Shown: piece after piece, positions 1 through 5,697 of the stretch | How positions within the stretch are numbered: the stretch's first letter is position 1 | Layout: every line of letters begins with the position of its first letter | Source: Pirellulales bacterium | GTDB lineage: Bacteria; Planctomycetota; Planctomycetia; Pirellulales; Thermoguttaceae | Direction of reading: 5' to 3' | Length of the DNA: 22,687 bases | Assembly: GCA_030605745.1 (NCBI GenBank) | Contig: JAUWHT010000186.1 | Location: 1 to 22,687, forward strand | Translations under genes and position numbers: made by a program | Notes under the pieces: model-generated | Told to the model about the DNA's origin: nothing | The model's input: the letters and a program-made list of their open reading frames with translations, nothing else | Databases searched by the model: none

Positions 1-2
1 GC

Positions 3-161
3 CTGTTCAACGACCTGTTCTTCGGCAGTCACCACCCGGGCGGCGCCAATTTCGTTTTCGCCGACGGCAGCGTCCATTTCCTCAACGAGACCATCAGCCT
101 GCCGCTCTACCAGGACCTCTCGACCGTCGACGGCGGCGAGGTCAACAAGTGGTTGCCTTAG
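3..161 (+). CDS. DUF1559 domain protein, C-terminal fragment
   Basis: This is the last 52 codons of a gene that begins outside the window. The visible reading frame contains HHPGG followed by FVFADGSVHFL, which is the H-X9-DG signature at the C-terminal end of DUF1559 proteins. The tail (SLPLYQDLSTVDGGEV) also fits the family ending. DUF1559 proteins are type II pseudopilin-like proteins with an N-terminal methylation/prepilin motif; they are greatly expanded in Planctomycetota and their precise role is unknown. The N-terminal part cannot be judged here. The stop codon lies only 3 nt from the stop codon of the convergent AAA ATPase gene, so there is no room for a separate terminator between the two. 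Confidence 0.88.
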   Translation: MFNDLFFGSHHPGGANFVFADGSVHFLNETISLPLYQDLSTVDGGEVNKWLP

Positions 162-164
162 TAC

Positions 165-1331
165 TCAAACTGCAAACGCGGGTGGCACCGACTTCAGGTA
201 TTCCAACAGCCACGGCAGGTTGCAGGAGACCTGGGCGCCGCCTTCGGTGGTCTGCTTGACCCGGGAAACCAGGATGCGCTTGTCGGCCTTGATTATGTCG
301 GCGGCCTTGTTCAACCGTGCCATGTCTCCCGGCCCGGGCGAAGACGTGAGCTTGACTTCAATGGCCCAAAGGGACCTGCCGAACTGAAGCACCAGGTCGA
401 TTTCGTGCTGATCGCTCGTGCGAAAGAAGAAAGCGTCGAACTGCCGGTCGTGTTGCTGCAATACGCCGAGAATCTGCTCAATGACGAACCCCTCCCAGCT
501 TGCACCCACCCAAGGTTGGTTGAGCAGGTCGTTCTCATCCGCAACATTCAGCAGTGCATGCAACAAGCCGGAATCTCGCCAGTATACCTTGTGGCTCTTA
601 ACCAGGCGCTTCTTGATGTTCGCGTGATATGGCTGGAGTCGACGAATCAGGAACGCACCGATCAAGTAGTCCATGTAGCTGTTGACCGTCTGGTAAGACA
701 ATCCGAGGCTCTGGCCGATCCGCGCCGCGTTCCAGGCCTGACCGTGCACGGCCGCGACCATCTTCAGCAACCGCTGGGTTACTTGTGACTTGGCAGGCAG
801 CCCCCAATTCGGCAGGTCGCGCTGCGCGAGCAGGGCCAAATAGTCGATTTGCCATTGCGGATATTGCCGCGGCGCGAGCACGCCGCCGTCAGGATAGCCG
901 CCGCAGCACCACAGCCGATTGCAGGCGGCCTTCGTGGGGAGTTCGTTCAATGTAAACGGCGTCAGTTCCACCAGCGACAGGCGCCCCGCCAACGATTCCG
1001 AAACCTCCGCCGCAAGCGACGGCGAGACCGAACCAAGCAACAGGAATCTCCCCATGCGCCGACGATCCTGGTCGATGGCTCCACGCAGCCGACGGAAAAC
1101 CTCGGGCCAGGTCTGCGCCTCATCGAGCACTACCAGGGACTTGCCTTCGATCAGGTCGTTCCATTGCACATCGAGGCGAAGGCGGTCCGCCTCCTGTTCC
1201 AGGTCGAAATACTCTCCGCGCAGGGCACGGGCCAGAGTAGTTTTGCCCGACTGACGTGGCCCAACTAATGCCACGGCGGGGTATCGGGTCAGCCGATCTT
1301 GCACAACCTGGGATATTTTTCTCGGGACCAT
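165..1331 (-). CDS. AAA ATPase with DUF4143 C-terminal domain
   Basis: The protein is a P-loop ATPase of the AAA/DUF4143 type. Counting from MVPRKIS, Walker A (GPRQSGKT) is at about residues 24-31, Walker B (LVVLDEAQ) at 66-73, and a sensor-like LLLGS followed by an AGR motif at 97-117. The C-terminal third contains HEIDLVL and IEVK, the D-x-n-E-x-K pattern of the PD-(D/E)xK-like fold found in DUF4143. Members are common, patchily distributed and often move between genomes; their cellular role is not established. An ATG three codons upstream (1338-1340) gives the longer frame, but it overlaps a promoter-like -10 hexamer. I therefore prefer the ATG at 1329-1331, where family members usually begin. 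The gene is complete (about 388 aa) and convergent with the DUF1559 gene. Confidence 0.9.
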   Translation of the reverse strand: MVPRKISQVVQDRLTRYPAVALVGPRQSGKTTLARALRGEYFDLEQEADRLRLDVQWNDLIEGKSLVVLDEAQTWPEVFRRLRGAIDQDRRRMGRFLLLGSVSPSLAAEVSESLAGRLSLVELTPFTLNELPTKAACNRLWCCGGYPDGGVLAPRQYPQWQIDYLALLAQRDLPNWGLPAKSQVTQRLLKMVAAVHGQAWNAARIGQSLGLSYQTVNSYMDYLIGAFLIRRLQPYHANIKKRLVKSHKVYWRDSGLLHALLNVADENDLLNQPWVGASWEGFVIEQILGVLQQHDRQFDAFFFRTSDQHEIDLVLQFGRSLWAIEVKLTSSPGPGDMARLNKAADIIKADKRILVSRVKQTTEGGAQVSCNLPWLLEYLKSVPPAFAV

Positions 1332-1334
1332 GCC

Positions 1335-1366
1335 TTGCATAATAGAATCTAATTTCTATTTTGCAA
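1335..1366 (-). promoter_or_regulatory. Promoter-like element inside a dyad, AAA/DUF4143 gene
   Basis: On the minus strand, TTGCAA (1366-1361), a 16-nt spacer and TATTAT (1344-1339) resemble a sigma-70 promoter. The -10 ends 7 nt before the ATG at 1331, which predicts a nearly leaderless transcript. The same stretch is a 13-bp inverted repeat (1335-1347 against 1354-1366, one mismatch) around a 6-nt centre, a plausible operator. That the dyad binds a repressor is inference. Confidence 0.45.
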
Positions 1367-1461
1367 GCCCAGTTTCGGCCGATTGTGTGGGAGATGGTAA
1401 GGTGGCAACCACCAAATTTGGGAGGAATAGGCAACGAATGGTGGCTGTATTCTGCCCATAC

Positions 1462-1489
1462 TATCCAGATTTGGTGCCTGTCACCTTTC
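1462..1489 (+). repeat. 28-bp direct repeat, left copy
   Basis: This copy matches 2801-2828 at 26 of 28 positions. The core GGTGCCTGTCACC is itself close to palindromic. It lies just downstream of the stop codon of the minus-strand gene ending at 1497, so the two copies bracket a divergent gene pair. Confidence 0.75.
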
Positions 1490-1496
1490 TTCTTCG

Positions 1497-2000
1497 TCAG
1501 AAGGGTAGGTCATCATCCCAATCCCCTTCGGCCGACGACTGTGCCGCGAACTGGTTGAGTTGACGTTCGAGATCCGTACATTTCTCCGCCAGGTCGGGAC
1601 GGACATCGGTTATCGAATGAAGCTCCTGACAAAACCGCTGAATGACCGGCTCGAGCAGGGCGGCAGATGGATCACAGACGACGGCCCGCAGATTGCCGAA
1701 GTGGCGGTTCAGCGCCGAGGCAAACGACGCCGTGTCGGCCGACGCTTTCAAGTCGGTGCCCAACTCTGCGAGGTGGCTGCCGATGCCGAACAGTGCTATC
1801 GACGGCGATTCATTTTGGGCGTCGGGGTTCGAGAAGCTCCGCTGCCAAACCGATGAAGACTTGGCCTCGTCGTTCCACGGCATGTCGTCTTCCGGCTCCA
1901 ATCCGGCCTGCTGTCGCTTCCGTTTCTCTTCGATCTGGCGATCATCATGGACATATCCATCCCGAATCGGTAGTATATCCCTGTTGAGCGTGGCCTTCAA
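1497..2000 (-). CDS. Hypothetical protein with acidic DDDLPF tail
   Basis: This is an uncharacterised protein of up to 167 aa. The N-terminal 50 residues are very polar and charged (EEKRKRQQ, then PEDDMPW). The middle (about residues 65-150) looks like a soluble helical domain without a recognised motif. The last ten residues read EGDWDDDLPF. The DDDLPF ending resembles the acidic C-terminal tip of single-stranded DNA-binding protein (DDDIPF), which recruits repair and replication partners, but there is no OB fold here and the resemblance could be chance. No clear ribosome binding site precedes the ATG at 2000. The gene is divergent from the one at 2056, 55 bp away. It appears real from its length and composition, but I do not recognise its family. 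Confidence 0.55.
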   Translation of the reverse strand: MKATLNRDILPIRDGYVHDDRQIEEKRKRQQAGLEPEDDMPWNDEAKSSSVWQRSFSNPDAQNESPSIALFGIGSHLAELGTDLKASADTASFASALNRHFGNLRAVVCDPSAALLEPVIQRFCQELHSITDVRPDLAEKCTDLERQLNQFAAQSSAEGDWDDDLPF

Positions 2001-2055
2001 GATGTGGGATTAGCTGTTTCTCGATAGGACGAATAGAGATAACACTGGAGGAACC

Positions 2056-2892
2056 ATGAGCGAGTACCAATACTACCAGTTCCAGGCGATCGACCGGCCG
2101 CTGACGGATCGCCAGATGAAAGAGCTGCGGGCGATTTCCACGCGGGCGGAAATCACGCCGACTAGTTTCGTCAACGAGTACCACTGGAGCGACCTCAAAG
2201 CCCGGCCACTCGATTTGATGAAAAGGTACTTCGACGCCCACCTGTACTTCGCCAACTGGGGCACGCGGACACTGATGCTGAAGATCCCCCGCAACCTGAT
2301 CGACGTGGATGCGTTGCGGGGATATTGCACCGACGAGACCTTCTTCGTCAACGTCCATCGGGACCACGCCATTATTACGTTCCAATCGGACGACGAAGGT
2401 GGTGGAGACTGGGAATCTGGCGGGGGTTGGCTGCCGTCGCTCGTGCCTTTGCGCAACGATCTGATGCACGGCGACTTGCGCAGCCTTTACATCGGTTGGC
2501 TGGCCGGTGTCTGGGAAGAGGACGACGAACCGGAACCGCCGGTCCCGGCAGGACTGAGCAAGCTCAGCGGATCGCTCCAAAGCCTGGCCGACTTCATGCG
2601 GGTCGATCCGCACCTGCTCGAAGCCGCCGCGCAAAACGACGCCGCCTCGGCGCCCGCCGGTCCGTCCCACGAGGACCTGGCTGTCTGGATCGGGCGGTTG
2701 CCCTCATCGGAAAAGGATCAGTTGTTGTCCCAACTTCTCTCTGGCGAGCAACCCTCGTCGCACGTCCTGAGCAGACTGCGGCAACGATTTCAGAAAGATT
2801 TATCCAGGTTTGGTGCCCGTCACCTTTCCTCCCCCGTGTCCTTGCCGGCATCTCGTACGTCCAGACCGAGCATCACCCAGGTCAATCCGTAG
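2056..2892 (+). CDS. Conserved hypothetical protein, apparently C-terminally truncated
   Basis: The N-terminal 245 residues (MSEYQYYQFQAIDRPLTD, then ITPTSFVNEYHW, ANWGTRTLMLK and an acidic ESDD/GG loop) match my memory of a widespread, uncharacterised bacterial family whose proteins run on for another 100 or more residues with a charged helical tail. Here the recognisable protein stops at about residue 250, exactly where the 28-bp repeat at 2801-2828 begins. The last 30 or so codons are low-complexity (SSPVSLPASRTSRPS) and run antisense through the 3' end of the HdeD-like gene. The native C-terminus therefore seems to have been lost. The start is well supported by GGAGG six nucleotides before the ATG. 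Whether the shortened protein works is unknown; no function is assigned. Confidence 0.7.
   Translation: MSEYQYYQFQAIDRPLTDRQMKELRAISTRAEITPTSFVNEYHWSDLKARPLDLMKRYFDAHLYFANWGTRTLMLKIPRNLIDVDALRGYCTDETFFVNVHRDHAIITFQSDDEGGGDWESGGGWLPSLVPLRNDLMHGDLRSLYIGWLAGVWEEDDEPEPPVPAGLSKLSGSLQSLADFMRVDPHLLEAAAQNDAASAPAGPSHEDLAVWIGRLPSSEKDQLLSQLLSGEQPSSHVLSRLRQRFQKDLSRFGARHLSSPVSLPASRTSRPSITQVNP
2801..2828 (+). repeat. 28-bp direct repeat, right copy
   Basis: This is the second copy of the repeat at 1462-1489 (two mismatches). It lies where the plus-strand gene loses similarity to its family. It also supplies the stop codon of the minus-strand HdeD-like gene (TGA on the complement of 2820-2822). Confidence 0.75.
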
Positions 2893-3437
2893 AAGATCAT
2901 TTCGAGCCCGACAAACAAACCGATGACGAAAAGGCCGGACAGCGGCCATTGCCTGTAGATCAGGACGCCCAGCATCAGCGCGACGCCGCCACTGAGTAGC
3001 TGCCAGCCCCAGTTGTGGAACCGCATTCCCAGCGCAGCGACGATCCGGAACAGGCCCGAGACGATCAGGAAAGCCGCCACCAAGAGCGTTATGGCAGCAG
3101 TGGCTTCCAGCGGCGAGTCCACGATCAGGACACCCACGACCATGTAAAGGATGCCGATCAGCACGTGCAGCAGGAATCCGCTCCACTTTCCCGCCCAGAA
3201 CGAGCTGACGATCAGCGCAACACCGCCGATCAACAACAGCACGCCGAACACCACCACCGTAAGTACCGACACGAAGAACGCCGAGCCGATCGCTGCAACG
3301 CCCAGCGTAATCAGGCCGATCCCCAGGGCAACAAGCCAAAACCAATCCCGCTGAAGCCGCTCCAACTCATGACATGCGGGCTGGGGCGGGTTGCCGGAAG
3401 ATATGGTCTTCGCGTTACCTTCAAATTCATTACTCAT
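2820..3437 (-). CDS. HdeD-like (DUF308) membrane protein
   Basis: This 205-aa protein has a short hydrophilic N-terminus (to about residue 30, ending LERLQRDWFWL) and then six hydrophobic segments arranged as three pairs, for example LVALGIGLITLGVAAIGSAF, VVVFGVLLLIGGVALI, LLHVLIGILYMVVGVLI and WQLLSGGVALMLGVLIY. This repeated-hairpin pattern and length are typical of HdeD/DUF308 inner-membrane proteins. E. coli HdeD is linked to acid resistance at high cell density; the role in planctomycetes is unknown. The start is supported by AAGGAG upstream of the ATG at 3437. The stop codon lies inside the 28-bp repeat, so the last residues (GKDTGEER) may also have been changed by the event that placed the repeat. 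The gene stands alone. Confidence 0.88.
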   Translation of the reverse strand: MSNEFEGNAKTISSGNPPQPACHELERLQRDWFWLVALGIGLITLGVAAIGSAFFVSVLTVVVFGVLLLIGGVALIVSSFWAGKWSGFLLHVLIGILYMVVGVLIVDSPLEATAAITLLVAAFLIVSGLFRIVAALGMRFHNWGWQLLSGGVALMLGVLIYRQWPLSGLFVIGLFVGLEMIFYGLTWVMLGLDVRDAGKDTGEER

Positions 3438-3580
3438 ACTATCGCTCCTTTTGAAAGCTGTTACGTGTTACGAAATTGTAGCTTTCGTACCGTGGCTGGG
3501 CGAATCGAAATTCGGCAAGACAGACCCACGGGCAAAAACTCTGCGGAAGATTCGGAATAATCGGGTATTCGGGGTCGGGC

Positions 3581-3619
3581 CGACAGTGCCATTCGTTCCT
3601 GGCACGAATGGCACTGTCG
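3581..3619. repeat. Perfect 16-bp hairpin repeat
   Basis: Arms 3581-3596 and 3604-3619 are perfectly complementary (CGACAGTGCCATTCGT and its complement) around a 7-nt loop. It lies upstream of the HdeD-like gene in DNA without a coding signal. It is probably a dispersed intergenic palindrome. It has no T-run and is not a typical intrinsic terminator. Confidence 0.85.
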
Positions 3620-3654
3620 TGCGTAAGTATAACGGAATACCCAACCTCCCGCCC

Positions 3655-3675
3655 CCACGCAGATAAACTGCGTGG
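3655..3675. repeat. Short hairpin, 8-bp stem
   Basis: CCACGCAG (3655-3662) pairs with CTGCGTGG (3668-3675) around ATAAA. Flanking C-rich and G-rich DNA (3645-3654, 3676-3686) can extend the stem imperfectly. Confidence 0.55.
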
Positions 3676-3686
3676 AGGCGGCGGGC

Positions 3687-3811
3687 GGGTGGCACGCCCT
3701 GAGGAACGAAGGGCGTGGTTGGGAACACTGGCAACTGTTGCCTTTCGACACACCGAGAGGGAGCGTTCTCGCATACGCCACGCCCATCGCTACGCTCTAG
3801 GCGTGCCACCC
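3687..3811. repeat. 125-bp segment with 12-bp terminal inverted repeats
   Basis: GGGTGGCACGCC at 3687-3698 is the exact complement of 3800-3811. The interior carries no plausible gene. This looks like a small non-coding repeat element. Its copy number elsewhere cannot be judged from the window. Confidence 0.55.
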
Positions 3812-3838
3812 ACGTGGCTACGCAATCTGGTCAGGCCA

Positions 3839-3985
3839 AGTAGACAGTAGCGATGGCTGCGCCCGCAAGATGCAAATGCCACTACTGCCTGATGTGGTAT
3901 GTGTGGTATGTGGGGTTAGACCGACAGTAGGCAGTAGGGATATTTTGCATTTTCGCAGGCAGTCATCACTACTGTCTACTGTCGG
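3839..3985. repeat. Inverted pair of related ~58-bp repeat units
   Basis: The unit at about 3840-3897 starts AGTAGACAGTAG and ends with CTACTGCCTGATG. It is similar, in inverse orientation, to the unit at about 3926-3983. The second unit is itself flanked by an imperfect 17-bp inverted repeat (3921-3937 against 3969-3985, one mismatch). The whole stretch could fold into a large cruciform. It directly abuts the 3' end of the group II intron remnant. Confidence 0.6.
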
Positions 3986-4025
3986 AACGCGGTAGGGACC
4001 GTCCTTGCGGGCGGCCCCCCGCACA

Positions 4026-4058
4026 GATCCGTACGTGAGGAACTACCTCATACGGCTC
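4026..4058 (-). ncRNA. Group II intron domain V-like hairpin
   Basis: On the minus strand the hairpin begins GAGCCGTA, has a GAGG/CCTC upper stem, the two-nucleotide CG bulge region and ends TACGGATC, which is the layout of the catalytic domain V. One expected G-U pair in the catalytic triad is a G-A opposition, and the loop is not a GAAA tetraloop, so activity is doubtful. Confidence 0.6.
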
Positions 4059-4093
4059 CTCCCTTGGGTATCACGGTCAAGATGACACCATCT

Positions 4094-4441
4094 CTACCAG
4101 CCGTAGCCACTCGCGTTAATGCCTCGCATTGCCCGGCACAGTGTCCGGTGCGAACATATCGCGAGTGCATTTCCCTTGGGTGATCCCCTTTCCTCCGCGG
4201 ACTCCGCCACCAGGGTTCCGGTTTTGTTCGCCCGCTTCGCAGGTACTATGGGACCATCTGACTCCCCGGCGACGTGCACATCGGGCGTACGGCGTTTCGC
4301 CTTCCCCGACCGTTCCCCATTACCATCCGACGAGGGAATCGCCTGGGTCTCCCGGTTCTCGCGCATGGAGTTTCCACGCATGCACGGGGTCTTCGACTCC
4401 GCGGCGTTAAAGAGCGTCTCGCGTTGATCGTCGCCCTTCAT
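4094..4441 (-). pseudogene. Group II intron maturase, N-terminal remnant
   Basis: This 115-codon frame starts with the leader part of group II intron-encoded proteins: PCMRGNSMRENRETQ at about residues 19-33, SGKAKRR at 45-51, and GESDGPIVPAKRANKTG at 59-75 followed by ESAEERGSPKGN at 80-91. In intact proteins this leads into the reverse transcriptase fingers and palm. Here the similarity ends somewhere between residues 92 and 108, and the frame closes with an unrelated tail (INASGYGW). No RT catalytic motif (YADD), maturase X domain or endonuclease domain is present in the remnant. It cannot encode an active maturase; splicing could only occur with help from another copy. Confidence 0.7.
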
Positions 4442-4629
4442 GTTGCCTTCCCCCTGTCAGAACAAGGTCGGCACGCCGAAGTTTTGATTTCGGAGCTGGA
4501 TACCCGGCCTGCGTGTACCCCTACTAACGCCTCAGCCACGACCTCACGGTCGCCGCCGCATAGCTCGGGGCCGGGATGGTTCGCTAGCCCTTTCCCGTAC
4601 GACTCTCTCATTCGCAACTCCATACCGGT

Positions 4630-5697
4630 TTATCCCGGCGCTTTCTCTAACCCCCTAATACCCCCTTTGTGCAACTCCTTTCCCAACCGCAGCACCGCCG
4701 CGACGAGTTTCTCCGGGCCGTGACGGATGACGTCGCAAGTGGGCAGGCCGAGTTCGTTGCTCACCCGTTCGCACTCGGCGGCCACCTCACGCTCTGAGAA
4801 TTTTTGGCCGTTGACTGCCACGCTGATCACCCGGCAGGGGTGCATGATGTTGGCGGCGTACTCGTAGAAGTCGATCACTTTTCTCGGCGGCTCCAAAGGG
4901 ATGTCTTCCATGCCGAAGATCGCCTTGCGGCCCATTTCGTAGCAGAGGATCAGCCCGTCGGGCATCACGCCGTGCAACAGGCTGAGCGTTACGCCCGAGT
5001 AGCGGGGATGGAACAGGCTGCCCTGGCCTTCGACGACGATCACCTCGTGGTGCTGGTTGGCCAGGACGAGCTTTTCGGCCGCGCCGCTGACGAAATCGGC
5101 GATCACCCGATCGACCGCGCAGCCGCTGCCGGCCACCATGATGCCGGTCTGCCCGGTGGCTACGAAAGCTGCATCCACGCCCGTCCGCTTGAGCCCTTCG
5201 GCCAACTCAACGCTGACGACCATCTTTCCGCAACTGCAATCGTCGGCCACGGTATGTATCCGTAGGCAGTCCTCGCGGATACCCCGGCGGTTGGCCACGT
5301 CGTTTTCGTCACTGTCGCGCAGATCGACAAGCTGCACGCCGTGCTCGGCGGCCGCCCGGACGAACTCCGCGTTGTCCTTAAGCAGATCGTGCAGCCCGGA
5401 AACGACCGTCATCTTCCGGTCGATGGCCTCCAGCACGATCGGCCGCCAATGCTCGGGGATCTTACCGCCGGGCGGGGCGATGCCCACCAGCAGCGTGTTG
5501 GCCCCGGGCGCTTCGGCCAGCGAGCCCACCACTGGAATCTCACCCCCGACGCCCATCACCTGGGTGCAAGTCTTGCCGGCCGACTCCCGGTCCAGCACGG
5601 CCACCACTTCCTCCGGCTTGTAACGGATCACACAAATCGCCGTCTTGGCAGTATGCGCATCGTTGTACCCGTCGGTCAGCACGATCATCCTACGCAT
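4630..5697 (-). CDS. DUF1611 family protein (DgcN-like)
   Basis: This is a DUF1611 protein of about 355 aa. The family has an N-terminal Rossmann-like domain and a C-terminal P-loop domain; one characterised branch, DgcN, acetylates D-glutamate in D-glutamate breakdown together with the racemase-like DgcA. From the ATG at 5697, the motif region DDCSCGKMVV is at about 152-161, ATGQTG at 180-185 and EGQGSLFHPRYSG at 223-235. The usual P-loop begins G-T-D-C; here it reads A-D-D-C. No DgcA-like gene is nearby, so D-glutamate use is not assumed. The start overlaps the stop of the ExeA-like gene and has GGGAG just upstream, indicating translational coupling. The last residues (about GIRGLEKAPG) run into the group II intron remnant and are probably not native. 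Confidence 0.82.
   Translation of the reverse strand: MRRMIVLTDGYNDAHTAKTAICVIRYKPEEVVAVLDRESAGKTCTQVMGVGGEIPVVGSLAEAPGANTLLVGIAPPGGKIPEHWRPIVLEAIDRKMTVVSGLHDLLKDNAEFVRAAAEHGVQLVDLRDSDENDVANRRGIREDCLRIHTVADDCSCGKMVVSVELAEGLKRTGVDAAFVATGQTGIMVAGSGCAVDRVIADFVSGAAEKLVLANQHHEVIVVEGQGSLFHPRYSGVTLSLLHGVMPDGLILCYEMGRKAIFGMEDIPLEPPRKVIDFYEYAANIMHPCRVISVAVNGQKFSEREVAAECERVSNELGLPTCDVIRHGPEKLVAAVLRLGKELHKGGIRGLEKAPG

Larger units (their letters stand above)
3986..4650 (-). mobile_element. Degenerate group II intron with most of its maturase ORF deleted
   Basis: Read on the minus strand, 4650 to 4440 resembles the 5' structural region of a common bacterial group II intron lineage: CGCCGGGATAAACCGGTA, GAATGAGAGAGTCGTACGGG and GAAGGCAAC just before the ORF. 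The ORF start follows (4441 to about 4165). The sequence then jumps to a domain V-like hairpin (4058-4026) and a GC-rich domain VI-like tail ending near CCCTACCGCG at about 3990. An intact element would carry roughly 1.2-1.3 kb more reverse transcriptase/maturase sequence between these parts. The element abuts the 3' end of the DUF1611 gene on the same strand. Exact intron ends were not resolved; 4650 and 3986 are estimates. Identification rests on remembered family sequence, not on an alignment. Confidence 0.75.

Noticed and set aside
1330..1563. Plus-strand 77-codon frame overlapping the AAA gene promoter
   Set aside because: No ribosome binding site, it overlaps the dyad, the 28-bp repeat and the end of the minus-strand gene, and it has no recognisable features.
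3840..3985. CRISPR-like array
   Set aside because: There are only two units, in opposite orientation, with no regular spacers and no cas genes nearby.
4438..4623. Minus-strand 61-codon frame starting MELRMRESYGKG
   Set aside because: Its sequence resembles a frame often mis-annotated in the 5' structural RNA region of this group II intron lineage; it is covered by the intron and unlikely to be a protein gene.
4119..4723. Several overlapping plus-strand frames of 90-150 codons
   Set aside because: They run antisense to the intron remnant and the DUF1611 3' end, lack ribosome binding sites and have no protein-like motifs.
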